This document shows positions 15,785-25,702 of a DNA stretch of 47,095 nucleotides, piece after piece. The stretch comes from a virus: the IMG/VR virus record IMGVR_UViG_3300021959_000076, positions 1-47,095 of that record. One strand, 5' to 3'. The notes under the pieces are model-generated. The model was not told the origin of the DNA. It saw only the letters and a list, made by a program, of their open reading frames with translations, and made no database searches. Positions within the stretch are counted from its first letter, which is position 1. Each line of letters begins with the position of its first letter. The translations under genes were made by a program, and so were the position numbers.

Positions 15785-16069
15785 TTATTCTATATATGCT
15801 ACTATTGTTCCACTATCTAATTCTATAGATGTAAAATCACCATAAATTGTAACTCCTTTTGGAATAGTTAAAGTAGCTGGAATATCTGTTATATTAGTTG
15901 TACATTCTGAACTATCAATAACTGCATCTGTTAATGCTGTTATAGCAAAATAAGGTCCTGTATGTTCAACTGTATCATCTATAACTATTGTTGTACTAGG
16001 CTGTAAAGCTGATCTTGTATTTTTAACTACTGTGTTAAGAAGTGCATCTTGTTCTGTTCTTATTGTCAT
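15785..16069 (-). CDS. Small tail-associated protein
   Basis: 94 residues, Thr/Ile-rich, starting 'MTIRTEQDALLNTVVKNTRSALQPST' and ending in alternating strands (TLTIPKGVTIYGDFTSIELDSGTIVAYIE). Short proteins of this shape, with a helical head and a 'PKG...YG.FTSI.L.SG...AY' beta end, frequently stand next to LamG or fibre genes in marine phages. Probably structural. No catalytic motif. Confidence 0.55.
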   Translation of the reverse strand: MTIRTEQDALLNTVVKNTRSALQPSTTIVIDDTVEHTGPYFAITALTDAVIDSSECTTNITDIPATLTIPKGVTIYGDFTSIELDSGTIVAYIE

Positions 16070-16079
16070 TATTTTATAT

Positions 16080-16490
16080 TTAATTAAGTAATGTTAATCC
16101 TATTATTTGTTTAGCAGTAATTGTTTCAGGATACATTTCTTCTGTTATTTGTTCTATTCCAATTTCAACTTCTTCTGCTAATAATAAATTAACATCTTCT
16201 ATTTGTTTTTGTCTAGCTGCAATAACTTCTTTATATTCTTTTTCTAATTTTTTTACTGCTGTTACAGATTTTTTATCTGTTTTACCTTGGTATGCTTTTG
16301 CTTTTTCAGTTAATTCTGCAAACTCTGGGGTAGCTGCTAGTACACCTTCTAAGTGAATTAAATTTTCTTTAAGAATAGCTATATTCTTAGCTACTGCTAA
16401 TGCAAAAGTTTTACCTTCTACTTCTGTTAATTGTGGTAAATGGTTTGATAAATTTACCCATTCTCCGTTTTTTGCTTTAATTGTTTTCAT
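16080..16490 (-). CDS. Coiled-coil protein of the fibre region, unknown function
   Basis: 136 residues, highly helical, with an N-terminal beta hairpin (IKAKNGEWVNLSN) and long charged helices (about 30-120, with LEKEYKEVIAARQKQIEDVNLLL). No export signal. Lying between a fibre and small tail proteins, it could be a fibre assembly chaperone or a trimerising linker. No family recognised. Confidence 0.5.
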   Translation of the reverse strand: MKTIKAKNGEWVNLSNHLPQLTEVEGKTFALAVAKNIAILKENLIHLEGVLAATPEFAELTEKAKAYQGKTDKKSVTAVKKLEKEYKEVIAARQKQIEDVNLLLAEEVEIGIEQITEEMYPETITAKQIIGLTLLN

Positions 16491-16516
16491 CGTCTATTAT
16501 GATTTTGGTTAATAAA

Positions 16517-17962
16517 TTAATTGATCACTAAAAAGTGAATTTTACTACTTGTGGCTGATGTTGCTCCAGTAGCCGCTGGATTAAAGATTGATATTTTAAA
16601 ACTACCGCTTGCTATTGTATGTGTACATGCAGTTAGCTGTGCGTTGTTAGTTGTATTTTCATCTTGTACTGTTAACATAATAATTGAGTTAGCAGTTACT
16701 ATGTTATTTGTTACAGTAAATTCTGCATTATTTGCTGCAGATAATGCTGATGCTGCTAATGTTATTCTACCAGAAGTTGCATTAATTGTAACTCCTGTTG
16801 TATGATTTGATTCTTGTGTAACTGTTCCTGTACCTGTATGTACAATACCTTTATCTGCTCCAGTAATGACTAAATTTCCTGCATTTACTGTTACATCTTG
16901 CCCTTCTCTTCCAACAGTTAGTCCAGTTATTTCACTTGATCCGCTATAAGTTTTTAATTGTATTGTACCATCAGCACTTCCTGCAGTATCTCTACCTGCA
17001 CAAATTACTACATCTCCACCTGCTCCGTTTCCTGATGCCGTACCTCCTTTTAAATTTAAAGCACCAGCTGCTGCTCCTGCACTACTACCTCCTTCTATTG
17101 TTACAGCTTGTCCAGCTGTACTAGAAGTTGTAGCTGTTGGTTTTATTGTAGGAGCATCCGTATTTGTAAATCTAATTCCTCCTTTAATATTTAAACTATC
17201 AGCAAAAACTGCTGTAGGAGTTGATTGTCCTATAAATACTTTACCATCATTGTCTACTGTTAAACCTTCTGCAGTTCCATCTCCAGAAATAAATCCTGTT
17301 CCTGCAACTAAATCTATATTGTAAGTAGCATTATCTGCTGCATTACGCATATCTATGTTTGATTCTGCATTAGCTATTGAAGCTGCTAAAGTAATTGATC
17401 CTGCACCGTTAGTAATTGTTATACCTGTTCCTGCTGTAAGTGTAGCTACTGATGGGTATCCATTAGTTGCGTTACCTATTAGTATTTGTCCATTTGTAGA
17501 CATAGCTGATGTAGCTGCAATTGTATCTGTTGCACTTGCATACAACATTGCACCTTTAGCAATTGTAGCTAATCCAGTTCCTCCATTTGTTACAGTATTT
17601 ACTCCTGTAACAGTACCTGTAAAATCTACACCAGTTAAAAATCCAGATGTAGTATTATTACATAAACTAAGGTCTATGCCAGCTTCTAATACTGTTAAAA
17701 CTAAATTATTTGAAGTAGTACCTACTGTTAATAATCCTGTATCACCACTTTTTATACCTTTAAATACTATTTGATTTTTATTTGTAAGAGTTGCACTAGT
17801 GTACAGTGTCTCACTGCTAGTTCCTGCAGTTGATACTGCTGGAAACAAACTTTCTAATGTTATTTTTTTTGACTGTCCTGAAGCACTATTTGAAACAAGT
17901 AAAAAATCTGTACTTGCTGCGCTAGTTTTAGCTAAAGTTGATAAGTCTGTTACCTTTGCCAT
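16517..17962 (-). CDS. Tail fibre protein
   Basis: 481 residues, Thr/Ser/Gly/Asn-rich. The N-terminus 'MAKVTDLSTLAKTSAASTDFLLVSNSA' is a standard fibre attachment opening (attribute list followed by 'FLLVSN'). The shaft contains TGTV and GNATNG turns, a Gly/Ala-rich segment near residues 285-330, and a C-terminal beta domain (THTIASGSFKISIFNPAATG). It is presumably a receptor-binding or accessory fibre. Antisense open frames through this gene are composition artefacts. Confidence 0.8.
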   Translation of the reverse strand: MAKVTDLSTLAKTSAASTDFLLVSNSASGQSKKITLESLFPAVSTAGTSSETLYTSATLTNKNQIVFKGIKSGDTGLLTVGTTSNNLVLTVLEAGIDLSLCNNTTSGFLTGVDFTGTVTGVNTVTNGGTGLATIAKGAMLYASATDTIAATSAMSTNGQILIGNATNGYPSVATLTAGTGITITNGAGSITLAASIANAESNIDMRNAADNATYNIDLVAGTGFISGDGTAEGLTVDNDGKVFIGQSTPTAVFADSLNIKGGIRFTNTDAPTIKPTATTSSTAGQAVTIEGGSSAGAAAGALNLKGGTASGNGAGGDVVICAGRDTAGSADGTIQLKTYSGSSEITGLTVGREGQDVTVNAGNLVITGADKGIVHTGTGTVTQESNHTTGVTINATSGRITLAASALSAANNAEFTVTNNIVTANSIIMLTVQDENTTNNAQLTACTHTIASGSFKISIFNPAATGATSATSSKIHFLVIN

Positions 17963-17984
17963 ATTATATTTTTTTTATTTTATT

Positions 17985-20900
17985 TTATATTTCTAATCCA
18001 CTAATTCCATCTAGCGTTATTCCACCTCTTTTATTTCGTTTTTGATTTTTACTTCTAGGAGCTTGGATTACATTTTCATCTACAATATTACAGTCTACAC
18101 AAAAATTAGTTACAAATGTATTAAATCTATCTAAATAATTAACATTATTATTAAAAGAAGTTACATGTGCTTGAGGTATACACTGTTGCCAATGTCCAGA
18201 TTTTGCTCCTTGTGATGTTTCTGGATTCCAACATCCATTTGTACATGAAACAGGCGCTGGAGTTACTTCATAAACTAATCCACTTGGCATTTTAATTACA
18301 TCTCCTGAAAATAATTGAACTGTTGGTACAAAGAATAAAGCAGGATTTGTTATAGTAGTTCCTTGACCTGCTGTTATACTGGACCCTGGAGCAGCTTGAT
18401 CATTTAAACCTGTTGCAGGTCCTCCTGTTACCCATTTACCAGAACAACTAGTAAGTTGAGTTAATGCGCTTGTTGAGCTATCTGCACAATTATATATACA
18501 ACTGTTTCCTCTTTTACTTACAATATATTCTATTAATAATACTTTCCAAGCATTTAATACAGAACAATCGTCTGCTTGTCCTGTAACTAATTTATTATAA
18601 TATTGAAAACCATTTTTAGCTACACATGCTCGTAATAATTCTATTAAGTCATTTGTATATGTAGGAATACAAGGGTTTATTAATGCTGGATATACACAAG
18701 ACCCATCATCTGTAGATGCATTTGGATCATAGTTTAATGCATTTGCATCAGTACATCCAGGATATAAACAAGAGCCGTCATCTAAGACTGCTGTAGGATC
18801 ATAATTAGAAGCATTTGGGTCAGTACATCCACATTGTGCTGCACTACTTCCTATTGAAAAATTCACCGTTTCTTGACATCCAAAATTATCTGTAATAACA
18901 AAATAATAAACTCCTGCTGCAAATTGTGAATATGTATATGTATTAAAATGGTTTGGAGAATTTGCATTACTATGAACAGTTGGATCTGCAAATATTGATA
19001 CTCCAGCGTTTGTAAAATATTCTATTGTTTTACTTTGCCCTGACATTGACCCTTGAGTAAAAAATGTAGTTACTGTTATAGAGCCGTCAGAGTTTCCTCC
19101 CCCACAATTACCTGTAGCATCTGTTGTAACAAAAGTACTTGGAGCTGGCTGCACTGTTGGATCACAAGGATAGAAACAACATCCGTCATCTACAGTAGCT
19201 ACTACAGTTTGATTATTACAATTTTGATTATAGTTATATGCTGCTGTATCAGTACATCCTAAAACTCCATATAAACATGAACCATCATCTACTGTAGCAG
19301 TAGGATCATAATTTAGTGCTGTTGGATCTGTACATCCATATATAGGATAGACACATGTATCTGCACATGTTGCATTTACATTATAATTTAAAGCTGTAGA
19401 ATCCATACACCCGTATATACAATAAGTACATGAACCATCATCACATTGAGCACCAGCATAATAATTTAACGCAGTAGAATCAGTACATCCATAAACAGGA
19501 TCTGTAATACTAATAACAGCACTAGTTACTATACAAGGAGCTGCTACAGCATAATCTGATGTTAATGTTACTCTGTAATTTCCACTATATATAAAACTAT
19601 TTTGACCAGCTGAAGAAGCTTGCGTGTATATGTGTTGATGAGTAGTTGATGTTGGAGTTAAGTTATTTGAATTTACTACTACCCAATTATTTCCATCATA
19701 AAACTCTAAATCCCATCTTAAACTAATAGGAAGTGGAGAACAATTAAAATCTGTTACTATTTGATTAACATTACATGTCCCTGCGTTTGGATTTGTTAAT
19801 ACAGGTGGATCACAACAGAAATTATTTATTGTTTGGCAAATAGATGGATTTGAATGCCATAACCTAGGATCATTAATAACTAATGTTCCTGGAGGCGTAT
19901 TTGTATTTGTAAGTGCAGTAGCAAAATTATTACTTGGGTCTACACATACTTCAATTGGTATTATAAAGTAAAATACTTGGAAACACTCTTCTATTTCTAC
20001 TGCAGCGTCTGGATCGCTAATTGCTACTTTTACAGCATAGTACCCATAGTTTATATTTGCACCTAATGTAGTTGTATTATATGTATATGCCCAACCCATA
20101 TTACCATTATTATGAGCTGCTGCTTGAGAACTAAAATTTGTTAAATCATTAGGAGTTGTGCTACTTTGAGCATTATCCCAATCAAGCATAGTGTTAGCTT
20201 TGTAAAGCTCTAAAGTAAAATCTGCATTAATTACTCCTTGAGAATTTACAATGCTGTTTATGTAATTTTGAAAGGTTAATGTAGAAGATACATTCTGTAT
20301 TAATACAGAACCATCATTAGAGTTTGTTCTTTGCGTAGGTGTTGCAATAAATGAGTTATTTCCTGCTACAGCAATAGTTCCGCTTGTAGGAATAAGATTT
20401 CCTGCATTATCTATTAAAGTTCCATTAGTTGCATGACAATATTGACATGAACCATCATCTATTACAGCGTTTGCATTATAATTTAATGCTACTCCAAAGT
20501 TTGTCCCCGCACTATTATCTGTACACCCTATAACTCCTACTCCGTCAGCAACACAAATATCTATTGAATCAAAACAAGGTGTTGTTGCACCTCCTACAAT
20601 TGCACTTGAGTCATATACAAAAATTCTATAACACCCTGCAATTAAACCTGTGCTAAACGTTCCGTTATCAGTACTTGCAGGAACTAAAATATTTGTATTA
20701 CCTCCAACTGTTACATTTAAAGCGTTACTTCCAGCAAATGATGAATTAGCAGGACTACTTATAAGTGCGTCTTGAGCTATATTGATTCCAAACCCATATG
20801 TAAAAGTACCTCCATCGCCTGGAACTCCTCCTACTGGATGAACACCTGATCCTACAGTTACTGGAGTAGTTGTAGATCCTGTACCTATTCCTCCAATATT

Positions 20901-22583
20901 TTGACCATTTAATGCTTGCATAACATATGTGTAGCCTGCATTTCCTGTAAGGTTTCCATTACTGTCTGAAACAGTAACTTGTATTGCTCCGTCACTTCCT
21001 CCTTGAGTACTAACGTCTGTAACAAAGTCTAAACTTAAAGTTAAATTATTACAATCTACACAGCACGATCCTGCAATCCAAGTTGCTAATTGAGGATTAC
21101 TAATATAGTTAACTCCTCCTTGATTTGTTAAATCATTACTTGCGCAATCTACATATGTATATCCATAATAATCAGATGCAGTAGAATCTAAACAAGCTTC
21201 AAAAGAAACAGGTGCTGGAGGTGCTGTTGAACAGTCAGGTAAATTTTGTGCGTATATATGCACACTAGAAAACCTAAACATTTGTCCTCCTCCTTGATAA
21301 GGATTAAGAGCTTGAATAATAGATTGCCACGGAGGAACTTGTATGTTGTTTACTACGTAATCATATGCGTTTCCTACTATATTTTGATCTAACCAATCTA
21401 CAGGCTGTAGTGGACCTATTGTTTGTCCGTTATTAAGATTTCCTATAAATCCTTTGTAGTATTGTTCTCCTGCATAATTTTGTGTAGGCTGCCCTTCAAC
21501 TCCAAATTGAAAAGGCCCATCATTTGTATCATAATTAAAATCATACCATTTAAAATTATCCCATACATCATTATAAGTATATCCTAAAGCAGTAAAAGGT
21601 GCAAAGGCTGGATGACCAGGTAATGGTGATATACCATTAGCAATTTCTTCTTTAAAAAATCCTACATAAGCATACATATTATGTTGATTTCCACTATAAG
21701 TTACATAATTTTCAGAGAGAGATGTAAAAGCAGGACTTACCCCAGCTTTATCTCCTTCACAAGCATCTGCTCTTGTAAACTGACCATGGACTTGGTGATT
21801 AGAACTTCCCATTTCTAAAAACGCAGATCCTGGTAATACTACATCAAAAGTTTTATCATCTCCACTTGCCCATGTAACTCTTATTTTACGAGTAAATGCA
21901 AACTCTGGTAAAGCTGATGGGTTATTTTCATACTCAATAAAAAATTGATTTGTAAACGAGTTGTTAGAAATTGCGTTAACTTGTCCCCAAGCTAGTGATA
22001 AAATTGCAGTTTGAAATCCATCATCATAAATATTACCTACTGGTGAATTATAATAAATTTGATTTGAATAAGTATATCCTTGAGGGTCTGTATGATATGG
22101 AGCTCCTAATCCTGGTTCTGTAACATCTTCTAATGCTACTACTGTATCATAAGTATTATTTGCTACTAGTGCTCCTGTATTAAAATCTTGATCAACTACA
22201 AACTCATTAACATAAATTCTTATAAAAGAATTATTAGAGCTTACATTCATATGTGGACCTGCATGTAGATGTATATGTTTAGGTGCACTTAATGGAGGAG
22301 GTGCCCCAAATGATTGTCCTAATCTTGGTTGAGAAGGGGGTCCTACATAAGGTGTTGCCTTTAAATACTTTTCTCCTGTTCCTTTTACAGCTTCTCTTTT
22401 TCTAGTATCTTGATATTGTGGGCTTTGTGAATCACTTTTTGAAGTTGCACTTTCACTACTGCTTTCACTACCAACAGCTTGTCCTGTACCCTCTTCTGAA
22501 GATTCTGTAGATTCTCCACCTTGTCCCCCACCACCTTCTCCGTCTGGAGTTGCCATGTAAAATATTGGAAATTGTCTAAACAT
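17985..22583 (-). CDS. Giant Cys-rich virion or adhesion protein with GCTDP repeats
   Basis: 1532 residues, the largest gene in the window. The N-terminal 85 residues are disordered (Gly/Ser/Glu-rich); a start at residue 10 (22556) is also possible. There is no signal peptide and no T9SS signal. The body has a beta-rich region with many Tyr, Asn and Gly, then 'CTDSTALNY...CDDGSC'-type repeats in three clusters (DNA about 20,440-20,530, 19,165-19,500 and 18,690-18,830). Cysteines also occur in CCVDC, FCCDP and FCVDC motifs. It follows a small Cys-rich protein and precedes the fibres, so it is likely a virion appendage. Its repeats are the same family as in the exported protein at 10838-13108. 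Confidence 0.75.
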   Translation of the reverse strand: MFRQFPIFYMATPDGEGGGGQGGESTESSEEGTGQAVGSESSSESATSKSDSQSPQYQDTRKREAVKGTGEKYLKATPYVGPPSQPRLGQSFGAPPPLSAPKHIHLHAGPHMNVSSNNSFIRIYVNEFVVDQDFNTGALVANNTYDTVVALEDVTEPGLGAPYHTDPQGYTYSNQIYYNSPVGNIYDDGFQTAILSLAWGQVNAISNNSFTNQFFIEYENNPSALPEFAFTRKIRVTWASGDDKTFDVVLPGSAFLEMGSSNHQVHGQFTRADACEGDKAGVSPAFTSLSENYVTYSGNQHNMYAYVGFFKEEIANGISPLPGHPAFAPFTALGYTYNDVWDNFKWYDFNYDTNDGPFQFGVEGQPTQNYAGEQYYKGFIGNLNNGQTIGPLQPVDWLDQNIVGNAYDYVVNNIQVPPWQSIIQALNPYQGGGQMFRFSSVHIYAQNLPDCSTAPPAPVSFEACLDSTASDYYGYTYVDCASNDLTNQGGVNYISNPQLATWIAGSCCVDCNNLTLSLDFVTDVSTQGGSDGAIQVTVSDSNGNLTGNAGYTYVMQALNGQNIGGIGTGSTTTPVTVGSGVHPVGGVPGDGGTFTYGFGINIAQDALISSPANSSFAGSNALNVTVGGNTNILVPASTDNGTFSTGLIAGCYRIFVYDSSAIVGGATTPCFDSIDICVADGVGVIGCTDNSAGTNFGVALNYNANAVIDDGSCQYCHATNGTLIDNAGNLIPTSGTIAVAGNNSFIATPTQRTNSNDGSVLIQNVSSTLTFQNYINSIVNSQGVINADFTLELYKANTMLDWDNAQSSTTPNDLTNFSSQAAAHNNGNMGWAYTYNTTTLGANINYGYYAVKVAISDPDAAVEIEECFQVFYFIIPIEVCVDPSNNFATALTNTNTPPGTLVINDPRLWHSNPSICQTINNFCCDPPVLTNPNAGTCNVNQIVTDFNCSPLPISLRWDLEFYDGNNWVVVNSNNLTPTSTTHQHIYTQASSAGQNSFIYSGNYRVTLTSDYAVAAPCIVTSAVISITDPVYGCTDSTALNYYAGAQCDDGSCTYCIYGCMDSTALNYNVNATCADTCVYPIYGCTDPTALNYDPTATVDDGSCLYGVLGCTDTAAYNYNQNCNNQTVVATVDDGCCFYPCDPTVQPAPSTFVTTDATGNCGGGNSDGSITVTTFFTQGSMSGQSKTIEYFTNAGVSIFADPTVHSNANSPNHFNTYTYSQFAAGVYYFVITDNFGCQETVNFSIGSSAAQCGCTDPNASNYDPTAVLDDGSCLYPGCTDANALNYDPNASTDDGSCVYPALINPCIPTYTNDLIELLRACVAKNGFQYYNKLVTGQADDCSVLNAWKVLLIEYIVSKRGNSCIYNCADSSTSALTQLTSCSGKWVTGGPATGLNDQAAPGSSITAGQGTTITNPALFFVPTVQLFSGDVIKMPSGLVYEVTPAPVSCTNGCWNPETSQGAKSGHWQQCIPQAHVTSFNNNVNYLDRFNTFVTNFCVDCNIVDENVIQAPRSKNQKRNKRGGITLDGISGLEI

Positions 22584-22594
22584 ATATTATTTAT

Positions 22595-23125
22595 TTAGCA
22601 ATCGCATCCGCAACTATTGTCACAAACTTCTCTTGCTTTAGTGTATTTATTATGTGCGTCTGTAATGTAACCAGTTGCTAAGGTTGCATTATTAAAATTA
22701 TTTGATTGGTTTACTGAATATTCTGCTGCTTTTAATAGCAACATAACTTTTTGAGCTTTGGCTAATGTTTTAGAGCATCTTACACAATCGCAAGCGCAAT
22801 CAATTAGCTCGTTTGTTAATTTAGCTAGACAACAATCAATATCACAGTTTAATATTACTGTTTGTCTGTCTTTTTCTGCTCCATTTATATATGAAATTAC
22901 AGTTATAACTCCTTTATTTTGTGTTAAAGAAGTTGTATATAAAGGTATACTCATTACACCACTAGTAGCTGTAACATTAAAAGTTGGTGATGCTATTGCT
23001 AATATATTAGCGCCTTGTGCATTTATAACACCAAATGTTAAAGAAGTAGAAGTACTTGCACTATAATAATCTGCGATTATATTTATTTGATCGCATGAAT
23101 TAGATGCGGATATTTGTAATCCCAT
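22595..23125 (-). CDS. Cys-rich protein preceding the giant virion protein
   Basis: 176 residues. The first 95 are beta-rich and Ser/Thr-rich without signal peptide. The rest is helical with clustered cysteines: CDIDCCLAK, DCACDCVRC (about residues 94-121) and a terminal 'VCDNSCGCDC'. The pattern suggests a metal site or a disulfide-stabilised helical bundle. It is 11 bases upstream of the giant Cys-rich gene, so the two may assemble together in the particle. No known family. Confidence 0.6.
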   Translation of the reverse strand: MGLQISASNSCDQINIIADYYSASTSTSLTFGVINAQGANILAIASPTFNVTATSGVMSIPLYTTSLTQNKGVITVISYINGAEKDRQTVILNCDIDCCLAKLTNELIDCACDCVRCSKTLAKAQKVMLLLKAAEYSVNQSNNFNNATLATGYITDAHNKYTKAREVCDNSCGCDC

Positions 23126-23146
23126 AATGTATTTTTTTTAAATGTG

Positions 23147-23180
23147 AAAAAAAAAGACTAACAGGGGGACTTTGCCCCCT
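23147..23180 (-). terminator. GC hairpin followed by a T run
   Basis: On the minus strand, AGGGGG-CAAAGT-CCCCCT forms a perfect 6-bp stem (23163-23180) followed after seven bases by nine Ts (23155-23147). It lies between the head protein at 23204-23590 and the Cys-rich gene. The spacer before the T run makes it a partial terminator or an RNA-stabilising hairpin. Confidence 0.5.
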
Positions 23181-23203
23181 ATCAATCTTTTGTAAAATAT
23201 AGA

Positions 23204-23590
23204 TTACCCGATTAACGCGTATTCTACAATAATGTCTACGTCTGCTGTACCTCCAGTTAAAGCACCAGAAGCAATTGTTACTCCAATTGCAGCGTTAGTA
23301 GTTGTAATACTATCTGCTTGAAGATCCATATTTTCAGTGTACACATAACCTGCGGCAGCTAATTTAGTTTTAGCAATTGCAGAAGAAATAGTTTTACCAC
23401 CTGCTGTAATAGTTAAAGTTGCACTACCAGAAGCCGCAACAGCTCCTCTTGCAATAACAGTAACTCTTGTTACAGCTGCTCCAATAGGTAAGCTGCTAGA
23501 AGTTGCTAAAGCTGTTGCACCATTTGCTACGCCATCACTAGCTAAGTATCTTGCAGTTACAACACCTAATTGTATATTTGAATTTGCCAT
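23204..23590 (-). CDS. Small Ala/Thr-rich head protein, decoration candidate
   Basis: 128 residues, very rich in Ala, Thr, Gly and Ser, predicted all-beta (residues 35-125, with VTRVTVIARGAV and ADVDIIVEYALIG). No signal peptide or charge clusters. Its position downstream of the capsid and head-completion genes and its own short operon end (the hairpin at 23147-23180) fit an abundant capsid decoration or minor head protein. The assignment is from composition and context. Confidence 0.55.
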   Translation of the reverse strand: MANSNIQLGVVTARYLASDGVANGATALATSSSLPIGAAVTRVTVIARGAVAASGSATLTITAGGKTISSAIAKTKLAAAGYVYTENMDLQADSITTTNAAIGVTIASGALTGGTADVDIIVEYALIG

Positions 23591-23619
23591 GTTTATTTTA
23601 TTTTTTAAATGTTAGTAAA

Positions 23620-24555
23620 TTACAGTATTACAGCTGGGAAATGTCCAGTGAAATATGCGTTAAGTTTATTCTCTACAACTAAGCTATCAGCATCACCTGC
23701 TACTGCTGCTATGTTAATTTCAATTAAATTATCAACTCCGTGTATTTGAGAATTTGAAGATCCATCTTTAGTAGCTGTGATATTATACATATCATAGTTA
23801 GTACCTGTTACTGATTCTAAAGAAGGTTGCTTTGGTAAGTGTCCTCTCATGTAGAATCCGTGAGAAGTACCTTGTAAACTTTCTTCAAAAGCTCTTATTG
23901 CAAATCCTTCACCGTATCCTGGGTTTGCATCAGCAGTATTAGCAGCTCCAAATCCAGAAACTGCAGCTGTTAAACCTGCAGGCATTCCTGTTACAACAAC
24001 TTCAAAAGTAACTGGACCGTACTCCCAAGTGTTACCACTTTGAGCTACACCACCTCTAACTACTCCTGTAAATACATTACTGTTACCTGGCGCTGTACAT
24101 GTTAAAGCTAACCAATCAGGAAGATTTGCAGCAGCATATGCTGTTTGTACTAAAACATCTGCAGCTGTGTTAGCTACACCTGAAGCAATAGCTGTTGAAA
24201 ATTTAAAAAACTCTGGTGTTGGACCATCAGTTCTTACAAATTTAATATCTATTGATCCAGCAGCTGTACTAGTTCCTGTGTAAGTTGCTGTTTGTTGATG
24301 TGCTGTTGGTGCTGTGTATGAATTACCACCCCAGTTTATTACATCTCTACCATAAATCCAAGGAGTTACAATATTTTTACCATCTTTACCACCCCCTACA
24401 ATTCTAATTTGTGGAGCGTCTGCGAAAGAATCTCCTAGAGCTAATTCTGTAGGTCCTGATTCTGTCATTTTTTGTACAGAGATTGCACCATCATCAACTA
24501 ACCCATTAGTTACGCCAAATGTTGTACCATCTCCAATAATTAAATGTCTTGCCAT
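23620..24555 (-). CDS. Major structural protein, possibly head fibre or tail component
   Basis: 311 residues, beta-rich and Gly/Ala/Thr-rich, starting 'MARHLIIGDGTTFGVTNGLVDDGAISVQK'. Central segments such as DVINWGGNSYTAP and TWEYGPVTFEVVVTGMP indicate a folded beta protein. A helix near the C-terminus (DADSLVVENKLNAYF) may serve oligomerisation. It lies between the ring/adaptor candidate and the decoration candidate, as expected for a well-expressed structural protein. No specific family recognised. Confidence 0.6.
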   Translation of the reverse strand: MARHLIIGDGTTFGVTNGLVDDGAISVQKMTESGPTELALGDSFADAPQIRIVGGGKDGKNIVTPWIYGRDVINWGGNSYTAPTAHQQTATYTGTSTAAGSIDIKFVRTDGPTPEFFKFSTAIASGVANTAADVLVQTAYAAANLPDWLALTCTAPGNSNVFTGVVRGGVAQSGNTWEYGPVTFEVVVTGMPAGLTAAVSGFGAANTADANPGYGEGFAIRAFEESLQGTSHGFYMRGHLPKQPSLESVTGTNYDMYNITATKDGSSNSQIHGVDNLIEINIAAVAGDADSLVVENKLNAYFTGHFPAVIL

Positions 24556-24579
24556 TTTTTTATTTTTTTAAATTAATAT

Positions 24580-25701
24580 TTATTCATTCTTGTTAACCTC
24601 TATTTGGTGAGTTTGATACCTTGGATCTGAGATCCCTTCAAGTATACTACTCACTGTCATGTCCACTATCTCTTGATGACAGTGTTCGGGTAATTCACAA
24701 CTAATCCCCAAAGATAATGAAATCTGAGAGGGTTTTCTTATATATGTTATTTTTACTGCGTCTATTATAAATATACCATTCGTATAGAAGTCCATTGTAT
24801 TTCCACGTATAGTATATAATGGATCTGTATATTTTGTTGTATTAAAAGGATCTGTTAACAGTGTAAATATATCATCATGTTGTATAAATGTACTACCTGA
24901 CGAAATTTCTGTTGGATCTTCTAAAGTTCTTTTAGCTCCAAAAAATGCTTGAGAATATTGTAAATTTGCACTTGCTTGTACTACTCCTGAATTCATGTGA
25001 GCTAATGATGTTACTGCACCTACTGATAAATCCCAATTCAACCAAGGATGTACGTCTGGATTTGGAACTACAATAAAATTTCCTGGATAATTTAAGTCTC
25101 CGTATTGTTCCCAGTATACTTGAAAACCTATTCCTGGATTTTGTATAATATCTTCTCTAGCTGCATTTGTATCTTGAGGATAAACATACCCATTATCATT
25201 TTGCCATAATATAGCTTGACCTAAAGTAAGATTAGAAGAATCTTCAAGCATTACAAGTGAAGGCGCTATTGCAGTATTACTATTAAGTACAATAGTAGAA
25301 AAAGGTACAATAAAAAATTGTATTGGTTCTGCTTCTTCTAAATCATACGCAACAGGAGTACAATTAGCATTAATATGTGCTCTTGATAATGTACTTACTA
25401 AATATAAATAATCATAAGGCAACGCAAAAGTATCTATATCAAATTTATTTCCTAACTGTTCTTTATAGTTTACTGGAGCTTCATATTCTCTAACTAAAGA
25501 TCTAAGATCATCAATTCTTTTTTGACTCTCTTCAAATCCTTTTCTATATTTATTATTCTTACCATATTTAGTATTAATAAATCTCATTTGAGACTTATTT
25601 AATTCAATATCTATTTCTTGAGGTAAAAGCATATCAGCTTGGAGTGAATTTATTTTATCCACTCCTTGCTGTATTGCCAAATGCATTTCGTTTACATTCA
25701 T
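24580..25701 (-). CDS. Probable portal-proximal ring or adaptor protein
   Basis: 373 residues. A long helical N-terminal third (MHLAIQQGVDKINSLQADMLLPQEIDIELNKSQ with KYGKNNKYRKGFEESQKRIDDLRSLV, residues 5-70) is followed by a mixed beta domain and a C-terminal 'ISLSLGISCELPEHCHQEIVDMTVSSILEGISDPRYQ' helix. The LP-x-H-x-x-I-V-x-x-x-(V/A) ending is typical of structural adaptor proteins in Bacteroidetes podoviruses such as crAss-like phages. Located three genes after the major capsid. The assignment is by resemblance and synteny. Confidence 0.6.
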   Translation of the reverse strand: MNVNEMHLAIQQGVDKINSLQADMLLPQEIDIELNKSQMRFINTKYGKNNKYRKGFEESQKRIDDLRSLVREYEAPVNYKEQLGNKFDIDTFALPYDYLYLVSTLSRAHINANCTPVAYDLEEAEPIQFFIVPFSTIVLNSNTAIAPSLVMLEDSSNLTLGQAILWQNDNGYVYPQDTNAAREDIIQNPGIGFQVYWEQYGDLNYPGNFIVVPNPDVHPWLNWDLSVGAVTSLAHMNSGVVQASANLQYSQAFFGAKRTLEDPTEISSGSTFIQHDDIFTLLTDPFNTTKYTDPLYTIRGNTMDFYTNGIFIIDAVKITYIRKPSQISLSLGISCELPEHCHQEIVDMTVSSILEGISDPRYQTHQIEVNKNE

Positions 25702-25702
25702 A

